Shown one piece after another: positions 22,514 to 34,600 of a stretch of DNA of 64,000 nt (within the stretch, counting starts at the first letter, position 1; every line of letters starts with the position of its first letter). Origin of the DNA: Craterostigma plantagineum (lineage: Eukaryota > Streptophyta > Magnoliopsida > Lamiales > Linderniaceae). A program made the position numbers and the translations under genes. Where the stretch lies: the NCBI GenBank assembly GCA_027422505.1, contig JAPQWV010000330.1:434001-498000 (forward strand). The letters run 5' to 3'. The notes under the pieces were generated by a model. The model saw only the letters and a program-made list of their open reading frames with translations, searched no databases and was not told the origin of the DNA.

Positions 22514-24926
22514 ATGAATTTGTTTAAGAACCGCGCCATCTTCGCTGAAGCTGAAACGCCTTCGGTTACGGCGTTTCTCGAAGCTCACCCAGGTTTCCTT
22601 CACCTGCAATTGTGAACATATAGTATGGTATGGTTATCGTTTTATCGATTTCTTTTAATTCATTGCATCGCTTTTCACGATGGTTCAGGCGCATACACGA
22701 CGACTCGTACTCACAATAATGGCTCAGAAATTTTGTTTTGGGAAAGACACACACGCAGGATATCAAGCTCCGTTGGGTTACTGCTGAAAGCCAACCCAAG
22801 GTTGTTATTCCCAAACCCTGAAAATTTTAACAATAACACCCTTTGGGAGCTTTCGAACCAGCTCATGAACTGCGATGCCTTGTTTCGTTGTCTTGTTGAT
22901 GATTCTATGAGAAAAGTTATGCCAATTGTGGTCAGAAATGGGAAATTTGAGCGGGAATTGGCGATTACGATCCTCGTTAGTGGAAAGACAGAGGATATGT
23001 GTAGTTCATTGGCTGACGAGAAAAGGGTTGTCAATGCTTTTGATGTGTACTTGCACATTGGTGGATACGTACCTCCTATCTTCGGCGTTAAGGGGAATGG
23101 GGCACATACTGCTTTGGTTGGTCGGGGAAGAGATTATGCAAATGCAAAGTATTCGAGCTGGGTTCGGTAAATATCAGTTTGGTTAAAATGTGCAGTGGTA
23201 TTACTTTTATGTGTGCTATTAAATTGGTTTTGTGGGATTAACATGCTTGCGTGCCTTCTATTGATTGTTCGGTATTTTATTATATCACCATAATCTGAGC
23301 ATAGTAATACTATTGTACTAATGCGTTTCTGTTTAGCACTTGGCTATGCCATCAAACATGGTTTTAAGGATTTTCATTAATGTTACAGCATATTGCAACC
23401 TTTTACTATCGCGTCGGTAAGTTTCTGACAGACTTTTTTTAACGCGTTCGAATGTGGTTGGTGCGATAAATAGATGTCTGTCAATTATATCGGATCGTTG
23501 GTGTATGACCTAACTTTTTAGGTAGGCAAAGAAAAGTATTGGAGAAGTTGAGACCACCATTGGTTACTGAGCTTTTGCTGTCAAACGATGGTGATCGGAT
23601 ATTGGAAGGTTGTCTTACAAACTTCTTCGTGGTTTGTCGCAAGGTAGTTGTCTGAGATCTACTCATCTGAACTCTGTTTTGCTTCTGCTTCAGTTTTCTG
23701 AGCGAAGTCTCATTCGTTTGGAGTTTGGGTAATTATTGCGCATGAGATTGGAGTTTAAAGGTGTCTTTAGCATAGTATAAGCTTAACTTCCTGGTAGAAT
23801 AGATTAACGCATCCGTAGTATGTTATCGCTTATACTCCGATATGGAAGTAGCGCGTCGATTTTCGACCTCGGCAATTAATGCGCTTGATCTATGACTGAC
23901 TCTATGAATCAAGTAAAAGGTTCAGTGATGCTCTACATCAGATACTGTATTGAGCTTCAAATCCTTTTTTGCAGGAGAAAGATAGAAATAGCTCCACCGT
24001 TGAGGTGAATGGCAACTTTCGAAGTCTTGAAACTATGGAAGTGCAGACTGCCCCACTGAATGATGGTGTTCTTCCTGGAGTCATACGCCAAGTGATTAAA
24101 GAGTAAGTTTTCAGTGGAAACTTATTCAACTCTTTGATACTCATGGTAAAAGTTACTTATATTCAATTAAGAGCTCTTTTCAGTGAGAACTCATCTGTTT
24201 AGGATCGTACTTAAAACCCGTGTTTTCTGTATAATATATAAGGATCTTAAGCTTTACAGTTTTCCTTGTCTGCAGAATATGCATGAAAGTCGGGATTCCA
24301 TTCCGGGAAGTTGCACCTTCATGGTCAGATCGGCAATATTGGGCAGAAGCTTTTATCACCAGTGAGTTGATTACTTTGAACGTGCCTTAAAAAATCGTTA
24401 TAACTCGCAGGACTCGAAGTTTTTATCTTATGCACTTCATCTCATCTCTGATATGATCTTTAACTTTTCGGCCTTACGCAGGCAGTCTAAGGATAATTCA
24501 ACACGTGGAACTCATCCAAGCCCCGAAATTATGGGAATCACTTGGAGAATCTTCCAACACTTGGAAAGAGATAACATGGATAGAAAAACGATTCGAGGTG
24601 AGTTAATGTCCAAACATATAGAAAATGACTATAAATAAAGACCCAACCAACTCTTATCACTGCTCTCTTTTTTCTTCGTTAGGACGTTCCAGGGTTGATC
24701 ACGTCTATTCTGCATGTAAGTAGAAATGCTTTAAGAAGTTTTCGTTTCGACTTTGATAGTTATATGCTCCCGTTTTTCCTTTATGTTCTCACACAAAACT
24801 CTCCCAACCAAACACAACTCAAGCTTTGTGTGTCAAGAGTTATAGACTCATTCCTGGTTTTGTTTCGTGCAGAAAGAGATATTGAAATCCTCCATCGTTG
24901 AGTCCATTCCGATTACTTCCTTATGA
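22514..24926 (+). CDS. Class IV (D-amino-acid/branched-chain type) PLP aminotransferase-like protein
   Basis: Eight exons: 22514-22592, 22689-23166, 23526-23643, 23975-24102, 24276-24361, 24482-24597, 24683-24715 and 24873-24926, all GT-AG and in frame, giving 363 residues. The opening PSVTAFLEAHPGAYTTTRT matches plant 'D-aminoacid aminotransferase-like' proteins. The class IV signature is clear in exon 4 (LNDGVLPGVIRQ). The likely PLP lysine is in AKYSSW (about residue 180), by analogy with the fold. The C-terminal block runs VGIPFREVAPSW, then AFITSSLRIIQ. No transit peptide is evident. The substrate is unknown; relatives include ADC lyase and D-amino acid transaminases. Pieces of this gene recur at 27.8-28.2 kb and about 40.9 kb, ahead of the next two NF-YB copies. 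Confidence 0.9.
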
Positions 24927-25654
24927 GGCATCATCGTTTCCATCGAACGATTGTTTACCTCTTTAGCGATTAATCCGCATTGTATTGAATGAAGTGTTTT
25001 CTTTTGATTTTTAGATATTTAAGATTCTTATATTTTCTTTTATTGATTTTTCTAGTTTTGTTTAGCTTTTCGGAGATAGTTGAAACTGTTTTTTTTTTTT
25101 TTTTGTTTACATAATTTCATTTTAAATTAACGAACAATTAGTTAAGAAAGCGATATCTTAATAATAATAATTATATGTATTCTGTGGATGAACAAATGCT
25201 TAATGAAAAAATGCTTCGTTGCCATCCTATTCCTAGGCCCTAGCAAAGCATTTTAATTTTGTGTAACAATAAAACTATTTTAATATATCAAAAAATTATA
25301 GAAGTAAGATACTCCACTCCAACAAAACATCGTCTCTCAGCCGTCCGATCTTCTCATCCATCTCTCAGATCATCATCTCCTTCCTTTACTCCAACTGTAT
25401 CCGCGCTCCCGCCATTTATAAATTCAAGGTGAGTTCTCTTCAAACTCCAAGCTCTTCAAATCTACTGTACCTTCCATCGTCTTCTCTTCTTTTGATTTGC
25501 TTCTTGACGTCGATCAATTCTCAAACCTGTAATTTCACACACTTCTACGGATGATACTTTTTTCTCCTCATATGGACGATTGAATTTCATTTGATTTTAT
25601 TCCCCATTCCTTTCTATTGGTTGATTATTTCTTTGTTCGTGGAGTTAGGTTCTG
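24927..25654 (+). promoter_or_regulatory. NF-YB copy 1 upstream region (duplicated in copies 2 and 3)
   Basis: This is AT-rich spacer. The block at about 25318-25380 (ACATCGTCTCTCAGCCGTCC...) recurs before copy 2 (about 31400) and copy 3 (about 41170), so the promoter was duplicated with the gene. The stretch at about 25005-25270 is the paralogous empty site for the Mutator-like MITE and the gutted copia inserted before copy 2. Confidence 0.65.
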
Positions 25655-27538
25655 ATGGAAGAGAGTGGAGAAGGCGGAGATCAGAATGATAGGTTCTTAC
25701 CATTTGTAAATGTTAAAAGGATAATGAAGAAGGGTTTGCCTGCGCATGCAAAGGTTTCCAAAGATGCTATAGAACTTGTTCAGGAATGTGTTTCCGAATT
25801 CATCTTCTTAATTACCGGCGAGTATGTTGAAAGATTTTACGTTTAGATGTAGAGCCAATAGCAGTACATTCTTGATTAATTCCTTCCTTTTTATGTTCTT
25901 CGTTGGATAGAGCAAGTGACAAGTGTATAAGGGAGAGTAGGAAGACCATTAACGGGGACGATTTGTTGTGGTCAATGCAAAGATGGGGATTTGTCGATTA
26001 CACCCCTGCCCTGAGGCTTTACTTGAAAAAGTACCGAGAGGTGATCTCCTTGGCTTTTTTGATTCGTTTTCTTCAGCTGTTTATTGCGCACCTATATATA
26101 TATAACGGAGAATAATAATCTTGTTGGTTCTTTTTGTTTGTGTTTTCGTTACATTGCTAGATCGAACAGACGTCAGAGGTACGCAGTTTCCCTCTGTTTT
26201 TCTCTCTAATTTGTGGCTCTAGAACGAACTTTCTGAGCCGTTAACTCTTATCAATCAGGGTGGCGGCAGCACCAGCGCTGGAGTGAAGCGCCCGCTTGGT
26301 TCACATGTGCAGGTTTTTAACCTTTTTTCTTAACTTTCTCGGTTGATCAATCTTGGATTGAAGTGTTTTTCTCCATTTCTTGATGGGTATTTTTCTTTTC
26401 TTTTCTTCCCTTCCCCTGCAGTTTGTTCCTCTTCAAGGATCTTCTTCACAAACAAAAGATATGGGCTTCGGGTCCAATTTCCCAGGTTCCCAAAACCCCA
26501 AACTGGTCAGCAGAGGCCTTCTTCTTCTTCACAAGTTACGGGTTTGGGGTTCCCTGGTTACAACGTCCAAATGCCCAAATTGGTCAAGTAGGACCACCAT
26601 CTTCTTCGCAAGCTTTCAACTATGGGTTTAATTTGCCCGGTTTCAACGTCCCAAATCCCCAAATTGGTCATCAGGTGGTGGAACCATCTTCGCAAGCTTT
26701 CAATTATGGGTCTAATTTGCCAGGTTTCAACGTCCCAAATCCCCAAATTGGTCAAGTGGGACCACCATCTTCTTCGCAAGCTTTCAGCTATGGGACCAAT
26801 TTGCCCGGTTTCAACGTCCCAAATGCCCAAATTGGTCATCAACTGGAACCATCTTCTTCGCAAGATTTCAACTATGGGTCTAATTTGCCAGGTTTCAACG
26901 TCCCAAATGCCCAAATTGGTCAAGTGGGAGCACCATCTTCTTCGCAAGCTTTCAACTTTGGGTCTAATTTGCCCGGTTTCAACGTCCCAAATGCCCAAAT
27001 TGGTCATCAGGTGGAACCATCTTCTTCGCAAGCTTTCAACTATGGGTCTAATTTGCCAGGTTTCAACGTCCCAAATGCCCAAATTGGTCAGGACCCTTAT
27101 TCGCAAGCTATGGGCTTCGGGTCAGATTTCCCAGGTTACGCCCCTTATGCTCAAGTTGGTCAAGGACCTCCTCCTTCTTCACAAGTTATGGGTTTAGGGC
27201 CAAATCTCCCAGGTTTCAGCGTCCCAAATGCTGCCCAAATTGGTCAGGTGAGACCTTCTTCTTCTTCTTCTTCGCAAGCTATAGACTTAGGGTCAAATTT
27301 CAGCGTCCCAAATGCTGCCCTAATTGGTCAGGTGAGACCTTCTTCTTCTTCGCAAGCTATGGACTTAGGGTCAAATTTCAGCGTCCCAAATGCTGCCCTA
27401 ATTGGTCAGGCGAGACCTTCTTCTTCTTCGCAAGCTATGGACTTAGGGTCAAATTTCAGCGTCCCAAACGCGCCTGGTCAGGTGGAACCTTCTTCGCCAA
27501 CAGATAGCAGCATCCATGCTTTTCTAAATGGTCCATAG
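25655..27538 (+). pseudogene. NF-YB: NF-YB copy 1, histone fold intact, repeat tail out of frame
   Basis: Exons 25655-25821, 25911-26040, 26161-26178 (18-nt microexon), 26259-26312 and a last exon from 26422. Exons 1-2 encode an NF-YB histone fold: [26 protein letters not shown], then RKTINGDDLLWSM. NF-YB pairs with NF-YC and NF-YA to bind CCAAT boxes. In the last exon the frame from exon 4 runs to a stop at 26631, a product of about 192 residues. Compared with copy 2, single bases are missing near 26495-26500 and near 26566, so the 300-codon repeat tail (open to 27538) lies in another frame. The gene is either a recent partial pseudogene, a truncated NF-YB, or affected by sequence error. Splicing that restores the frame cannot be excluded. 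Confidence 0.75.
26570..27470 (+). repeat. Coding minisatellite: 84-bp units (28 residues) in NF-YB copy 1 tail
   Basis: About six units of 84 bp, then shorter derivatives of about 78 bp. Each unit encodes PNAQIG, a linker, PSSSQAF, then [11 protein letters not shown]. Linkers alternate strictly between QVG-type and HQV/HQL-type, so the true period is a 168-bp dimer. The last units change to AMDLGSNFSVPNAALIGQ. The composition is rich in S, N, G, P, F and Q with almost no charge. Confidence 0.9.
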
Positions 27539-27779
27539 AATATTAGTTTTTACTTTGGTAATAGAATCTGTTGTTTTTACGAGTCTCTCCTCTCTTATTC
27601 AGTGAATAAATAAATAAAGATTCATTCTTTCATTAGTCGTTCGTTTTCATTCTTGACCGTTTTCGTAAGTGTACTTATCTTCATGCCACGTGTAGAGTAG
27701 ACAACTCAAACTGATCAAACCCCATAAGTACTCTCCGCACTCCATGGAAGTAGGGCTTCAATTAATTGTCCGACTTCAG
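27539..27779 (+). other. Shared 3' flank of the NF-YB copies
   Basis: The block at about 27598-27722 (AATAAATAAATAAAGATTC..., then GTTTTCATTCTTGACCGTTTT and GCCACGTGTAGAGTAGACAA) recurs at about 38655-38760 and 42823-42935. It marks the 3' boundary of the duplicated unit and includes likely poly(A) signals (AATAAA). Confidence 0.75.
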
Positions 27780-28231
27780 CAATGAATACGCTTGATCGAT
27801 CGATGAATCGAGTAGAAGGTTGAGTGATGTTCTTCAGTATTGAGCCTCAAATCAAATCTGCAGGAGAAAGTTAGTTAGAAATAGCTCCAACGTTGAGGTG
27901 AGTGGCAGCGACTTTCAAATTAAATTTGAGCAAGTGATTTTGGGAAGAGATAACTTGGATAAGAAAGACGATTTCGAGGTGACGATAATCACGTCTAGTC
28001 TATTTTTCCTGCATGTAAGTAGAAATATTTTTGGAAATATTTTCGTTTCGACTTTGAAATGATAGCTATCCTCTGTTTTCCTTAATTTTCTCACACACAC
28101 TTTCCTCACCAAACACAAATCTGTCAAACCTTATAAATAATGTTCTTAGACTCGTTGCTGATTTTGTATCGTCGCAGAAAAAGATATTGAAATCCTCCAT
28201 TGTTGAGTCCATTCCAATTGCTTCCTTATGA
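27780..28231 (+). pseudogene. Truncated copy of the aminotransferase-like gene (3' exons)
   Basis: Sequence matching intron 3 and exons 4, 6, 7 and 8 of the gene at 22.5-24.9 kb. The exon 4 remnant starts at 27864 after CTGCAG and has an early in-frame TAG. The exon 5 region is lost and exons 6 and 7 are fused. The last exon is well kept at 28177-28231, ending in the same way as the parent. It cannot make a working enzyme. Confidence 0.9.
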
Positions 28232-28295
28232 GCCATCGTCGTTTGGAACTTTACTGTTGTACCGAGTGAAAGGGTTTTCTTTTGTTTTTTAGATA

Positions 28296-28552
28296 GGCAA
28301 AATTATAACAATGGGTACCATATTTTTTTTTTTATTTTGGGTCACTATGTTTGCAATTACAAAACTAGGTCAGTATGTATATAGTAACAAAATTGGGTCA
28401 TTAAGTATGTATATAGTTACAAATTTGGGTCACTAAGTATGCACATAATAAGAAGAAAAAAAGAGGTCAGTGATCCAATTTTGTAAATGGCAAACATAGT
28501 GACCCAAAATCGAAAATTAGCATACTTATGTGATCCATTTTTATAATTTCCC
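28296..28552. mobile_element. Mutator-like MITE with 9-bp target duplication
   Basis: This 257-bp element starts GGCAAAATTATAACAATGG and ends CCATTTTTATAATTTCCC, with long imperfect inverted arms (the phrase GGGTCACTATGTTTGC recurs inverted). It is flanked by TTTTAGATA at 28287-28295 and 28553-28561. The 9-bp duplication is the Mutator hallmark. The parent locus at about 25010 has a single uninterrupted TTTTTAGATATTTAAG, the empty site. Confidence 0.85.
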
Positions 28553-28640
28553 TTTTAGATATTAAGAAACCTTATTTTTTTTCTTTTATTTAAGTATAAG
28601 TTTCATTTAGCTTTTTGGAAATAGTTGAAACTGTTTAAAC

Positions 28641-29194
28641 TGTTGACTTTTCAACGTGAGGTGGAGTGGAGAAAATCAAAATGCATTTTTCTTGTAATGA
28701 TGCATGCAATGACGATTGTGTGTTTGTTGTTTTGTGTATGAGCTTGCCTATAAAAAGACTTGCTCGATGTGTTGAAGAGCTCACCCCAAATTAGATAGAG
28801 AGAGAGACGCGAGTAAGAGAGAAAGGAGAGGTGAAAGAAAATGAGAGGAAAAAAGAAAAGAAAAAAAAGGAGGAAATCTTGTCCGGGTGGATAAGGGTGA
28901 GAGGGTATAGTTTTTACTAGGTAGTTGAGAGTGGGTACAAAAAACATTACCCGAGGGGTAAGGAGTCTCGAGTTTGGGTTTAAACACGAGCGTTATTTTG
29001 TACGGTGTAATATTCTCAAATATAGTAAAACTATTGTCTCTCCGTGGATGTAGGCGGTATTGGCCGAACCACGTAAAAATCTCGGTGTTCTTTCGGTGTC
29101 ATTTCGACTTTAATTAATATCCCGATGATTTGTCGCGGGGTCCAAATACAACTACCGCTGGCCCGGAATTAAATATTACCGCTCAACCCCAACA
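28641..29194 (+). repeat. Left LTR of copia element A
   Basis: 554 bp, TGTTGACTTTTC...CCCCAACA. It contains a GA-rich transcribed-looking section and a TATAAAAAG box near 28751. Confidence 0.9.
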
Positions 29195-30670
29195 AGTGGT
29201 ATCGGAGCCAAATCCTACTGGTATTCTGAGTATGCTCTGTGGTTGCAGCTGTGTCTGATCTTCCACATCAGAAAAGATATCAGAAGGGAACGTCGATCGG
29301 GGGGAGCCAGTGTCAGAGCGAGGTTCAACGAGGTGATGCCTTGTGTTGAGAAAATGATGGTACAGGATGGTTATCGTTGATGGTATGCTCGGTGTGGGAG
29401 GAGCTTGTGCGGCGGTGGAGTTTTGGCGAGTTATGGCAATAGACTGTGAGGCAGGTCGTTAGCCTTTCGTGGGAAATATCTGATCAGTACTATTTGGGCC
29501 GGGCTGTTAAATCTCTGCAAGGATAATAACGACGTATGACAGCAAATTGCGACAGTGTGCTGGTTCAGGAGGTTTCACTCTGCGGCAGAGAAGAGTGAAG
29601 GATGTGCTCGTTTGTCAAAGCTGGGTGATAAGCTTTGATGGGAGACGAGGAAAAGTCGGAGTAATGACGGAAGATTTGGGGTCATGATGTGTCGAAGAGG
29701 AAGAAGTGAGGCCCTGTTACTTCTTACCTCACTTCCTGATTCGGGTAATAATTTGATCACACCATCCGATACGAGACGGTAGATGGTGGAGTCAACTCTT
29801 TTGGAGCATGAAAAGATAAGGCGGTCAAATTATGGTGATAGCCGGACATTGGCTATTTTTCAGAGTGAATCATAGAGGAAGGTGATACGCCAGGGGATTT
29901 GGTGACAGCAGCAGGTCCAAATCCAGGTGGCGGGAAGGGCATGCGATGATACAAATGTGGTGAGCCGGGACACATCAGGAGAAATTGTCCGATCTTGGAG
30001 GAAGAAGGACAAGAGGCTAGGAAAATTCCACAACGGAGGTAGCACACGGTTTATCTTGGAGACATTCTCACAGTCTCTAATGATGGCGCTCGTTCTCAGG
30101 AAGAAGAATATATGATTCGGTATTGAAATGGTGAATATCAAAATGGTTGACGGAGCGGTATGCATTTTGGATGGTGTGACGTTGTCCCAAAGTTGCTAGA
30201 ATTTAATATTCTTGAGCCAGTCAGATTCCAGGGCTATGGGGTTTTCATAGCAGGGGGAGTCTGGAAAATCACACATGGCAGAATGGTCCTACCAAAGGGA
30301 GAAGAGTGCAACGGTTTGTATCGTCTGGACGTGAGTATGATATATAATACTCAGACTTCGATGGGTTCACGAAAATCGCGCGCGTGGTATAAAGACAAAT
30401 GATGGTGAGAAGGAAAGTCCTGCTGGGGAAGGGGTTGCATTGAAGTCTCTCTTCGGGAATCGATGGGTCGAGTCGGTTAAACATAGCTGCACATAAGATT
30501 GGTCGTTGAATGAATCAAATGGGGTAGGATCGGAATTCTTGATTCGGATTATGTGTAGGTGCTACAAGGAAGGCCAATGGATATTCGTGGTATTTACGAA
30601 CGGGTTACTCTCATTCTCGGGTTCGCTGGAGTGCTCTCTGAAGACACCGATGTTGAAAAGGGGGGAGAAT

Positions 30671-31223
30671 TGTTGACTTTTCAACGTGAGGTGGAGTGGA
30701 GAAAATCAAAATGCATTTTTCTTGTAATGATGCATGCAATGACGATTGTGTGTTTGTTGTTTTGTGTATGAGCTTGCCTATAAAAAGACTTGCTCGATGA
30801 GTTGAAGAGCTCACCCCAAATTAGATAGAGAGAGAGACGCGAGTAAGAGAGAAAGGAGAGGTGAAAGAAAATGAGAGGAAAAAAGAAAAGAAAAAAAGGA
30901 GGAAATCTTGTCCGGGTGGATAAGGGTGAGAGGGTATAGTTTTTACTAGGTAGTTGAGAGTGGGTACAAAAAACATTACCCGAGGGGTAAGGAGTCTCGA
31001 GTTTGGGTTTAAACACGAGCGTTATTTTGTACGGTGTAATATTCTCAAATATAGTAAAACTATTGTCTCTCCGTGGATGTAGGCGGTATTGGCCGAACCA
31101 CGTAAAAATCTCGGTGTTCTTTCGGTGTCATTTCGACTTTAATTAATATCCCGATGATTTGTCGCGGGGTCCAAATACAACTACCGCTTGCCCGGAATTA
31201 AATATTACCGCTCAATCCCAACA
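30671..31223 (+). repeat. Right LTR of copia element A
   Basis: 553 bp, differing from the left LTR by about four changes seen by eye, including one A in a poly(A) run. Confidence 0.9.
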
Positions 31224-31623
31224 TAAACAACATAATTTCATTTTTAACGAATAATTAATTAAGATTAATAATAATTATATATTATATTTCCAAATGCTTA
31301 ATGTAAAAAGATGCTTCGTTGCCATCGTAGCAAAGCATTTTAATTTCGTGTAACAACAATAAAACTATATATAAAAAATTACATAATTAAGGTACTCCTC
31401 AACATCATCTCTCAGCCGTCCGATGTTCTCATCAGCTAATCATCATCTCCTTTCCAACTGTACGCCAATTACAAATTCAAACCGCGTCAATCCCCAAACC
31501 TGCAATTTCACAAAGTATTCTACTGTTGATTTTTTCTTTTCCTCCCAACGTAGACGATTGTGATTCTTTTCCCTTTCCTTCGTAATTGGCTGATTATTTC
31601 TTTGTTTGTGGAGCTAGGTTTTG
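31224..31623 (+). promoter_or_regulatory. NF-YB copy 2 upstream region
   Basis: It continues the paralogous spacer seen before copy 1 (AATGCTTAATG..., AGCAAAGCATTTTAATTT) and the shared TCTCTCAGCCGTCCGATG block at about 31408. Element A interrupts the match just upstream. Confidence 0.6.
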
Positions 31624-34600
31624 ATGGCAGAGAGTGGCGAAGGAGGAGGTCAGAAGAAGGGCAGGTTGATACCCATGGAAAATATCAAACGGATAATGAG
31701 GAAGACGTTGCCTGCGCATGGAAAGATTTCCAGAGTTGCTATAGAACTTGTTCAGGAATGTCTTTCCGAATTCATCAGCTTCATAACCACCGAGTATGTT
31801 TAAAGCTTTTGTTTTTAATCAGTATAGCCGGTCAAGATGGTTAGGAGATGTATGTTGAATATTGGAGTGGGACAATGAATTATTATAACAAAAGTTCTTT
31901 TATTATTGAAGAGGGCCACACACTTATTATTAAATTCTACACCTCACGTATATTATTCAAAGCACTCACTCTCATAGACTTTATGACACTAGACAACAAC
32001 TCACACAACACAACCACATGCATATTACATATTTATAATGTTCTTATGTCGGTTTATCATCTCTAGATGATGCTACGTGTAGATATTACTTAGAATATCT
32101 ATTTTACAATGCAACATGTGGCTCTATACGTGGTTGATGACTCATGCTCTATTATGTCTGTTGCAATTATTAAGTCGGTTCATTTAAGTCGGTTCTAGAT
32201 GGTGGTGATGACTTTCTTCAATTCTCCCCTTCAGCACCGACATCCTCTCGTATAGTATTTTCTGTTTGAATCATTCCTAAGCGTGTACGAAATTCCTCGA
32301 ATTTTGAAACTGTAAGTCCTTTCGTGAATATGTCGGCTACTTGATTTTCTGTACCAATGTGTTTCAGCTCAATCTCCCCTTTGAGCACCTTTTCGCGTAC
32401 GAAGTGGTAGTGCACTTCAACATGTTTTGTCCTCGCATGACATACCGGATTCTCTGCTATGCGTATAGCAGATTGATTGTCGCAAAATATCTGTACCCCG
32501 TCGCTGATTGACTGATGTAAGTCGTTCAATAACTGCACAAGCCAAGTGCTTTCTTGAGCTGTCATTGCTGCTGCTCGATACTCAGCTTCGGCGGTAGATA
32601 AAGACACTGTCGGTTGTCTTTTACTACACCATGATACTGCAGCTGATCCTAACTTGAATACATACCCAGTAGTAGATCTTCTTGTATCACGACATCCAGC
32701 GTAGTCCGCATCGCAATAGCCAGTGATCTTGACATCTTTATTCTTTTCGTAAAGTATTCCATAATTAATTGTTCCTTTTACGTACCTCAGTATACGTCTG
32801 GCGAGCTCAAGATGTGGCTTCTTTGGCTTCTCCATAAATCGACTCGCGATCCCCACTGCGTATGAAATGTCTGGGCGAGTCAACGTCAAGTAAATTAGAC
32901 TCCCAACAAGCTGCCTGTACATAGTTGCATTCTCCAGGTCTTTGCCATCTTCCGCACATATCTTGGCGTTTGCTTCAATTGGGGTTGATATTGGCTTGCA
33001 GTCAATCATGCCGAATTTTCTGAGCAGATCTTTTGCATATTTTAACTGGTAAAGTAGTAATCCATCACCTCTCTCCTTTAACTCGAGCCCCAGAAAATGT
33101 TTAAGTTCTCCAAGTTCTTTCATTTGGAATCTCACCGATAAATTCCTCCTTGTTTGTCGAATTTCGTCTTCGTCGTCTCCAGAAATAATTATATCATCGA
33201 CATATACTAGCACTATTGCTAGTTTTCCTTTTGTTTCCTTGACGAAGAGGCTCGAGTCTGCTGGTGTCACTGAGTACCCGCATTGAACTAAGAATTCGGC
33301 GATCTTACCGTACCATGCTCGTGGTGCCTGTTTTAACCCGTATAAGGCTTTCTTTAATTTGCACACGTAGCTTGGATTTTCTTTATCTTCGAACCCTGCC
33401 GGTTGGATCATGTATATCTCTTTATCGAGTTCTCCATGTAGAAACGCGTTCTTTACGTCCATTTGCCATAACCTCCAGGACTTGCTCGCTGCTAGCGCGA
33501 TTAGTACTCGAACAGTTGTAATTTTTGCCACCGGACTAAATGTCTCATCATAGTCTATCCCATACTGTTGCGAAAATCCCGCGCTACTAGTCGAGCTTTA
33601 TATCTTTCAATTGATCCATCAGGTCGCCTTTTAATTTTATAAACCCACTTACAAGATATAGGTTTAACCCCATCTGGTTTAGGTACTAAATCCCATGTTT
33701 CATTTTGTTTTAAGGCCATAATTTCCTCGCTCATTGCTTTTCTCCATTCAGTATATTTAACTGCTTCCTCAAATATTTCTGATTCTTTGATATTTTCGTC
33801 TTCTTCTAAAGCTATATTGGCATACCTGGGATTTGGCCTTCTTTGTCTGGAGGATCTTCGTAGTTGTGTTGGGCTTGGTGATACTTCATCATGTTCCTCC
33901 CCTGTTGGCTCGGTCTCCTCAATCTGACTTGGCCTTGAAACTTCTGGAGTTGTTTGGTGCACACCCGTTCGCCAGGGACTTTGAGGTGTTCTCGGAGATT
34001 GTACGTCCTCTTCTGGCTCCTGCAATGTTGGATTTTCTTCCGGGAGTTTCACTATTTTCTCGAATTGTTCCTCAGTTTCTTTTGAATCGGGTAGCTCCGA
34101 TTTTTGTGGTGTCCACCAGGAGGATGCTTCGTCAAATACTACATGGCGAGATGTATAACACCGTCCAGTAGTTGGATCGCAACATCTCCACCCTTTCCTT
34201 TGGCTGTCGTACCCCACAAATATACACTTGATCGCCTTTCGATCAAATTTGGTTCGTAAATGACTTGGTACGAAAACATAACAGACGCATCCGAAAACTC
34301 TGAAGTGGCCAACAGTTGGTTTGATTTTCCACAGCTTCTCAAATGGTGATATGAATCCCAACTTTGCTTGTGGTAGCCTGTTTATTACGTGCGCTGCCGT
34401 CTTCATACATTCAGCCCAAAATCTTGGTGGTACATTCTTCGCATGTATCATGCTTCGACACGTTTCAGCCAAATGTCGATTTTTCCTCTCTGCCACACCA
34501 TTCTGCTGAGGTGTGTTTGGACACGTCAGCTGATGACGTATTTTATGCTCCTTCAGTAATTTGGAGAATTCCCTTGACGTGTATTCTCCCCCGTTATCCG

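Larger units (their letters stand above)
28641..31223 (+). mobile_element. Non-autonomous Ty1/copia element A (gag/pre-integrase remnant)
   Basis: LTRs at 28641-29194 and 30671-31223 (about 99% alike) are bounded by TG...CA and by a 5-bp duplication TAAAC (28636-28640, 31224-31228). A Met-tRNA primer site (TGGTATCGGAGCC) follows the left LTR, and the purine tract GGGGGGAGAAT precedes the right one. The 1.48-kb interior retains a broken gag zinc knuckle (KCGEPGHIRRNC, about 29953-29990, first Cys replaced by a stop). It also retains a GAG-pre-integrase segment (GGVWKITHGRMV, then GEECNGLYRLDVS, about 30250-30335). Integrase, reverse transcriptase and RNase H are absent. It must have moved with proteins from another element. 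Confidence 0.9.

Noticed and set aside
26570..27095. Evenly spaced repeats resembling a CRISPR array
   Set aside because: The units are contiguous coding repeats without unique spacers, in a plant nuclear genome.
26558..27106. 182-codon minus-strand and 191-codon plus-strand frames over the NF-YB tail
   Set aside because: These are shadows of the in-frame 84-bp repeat. A repeat length divisible by three keeps all six frames open.
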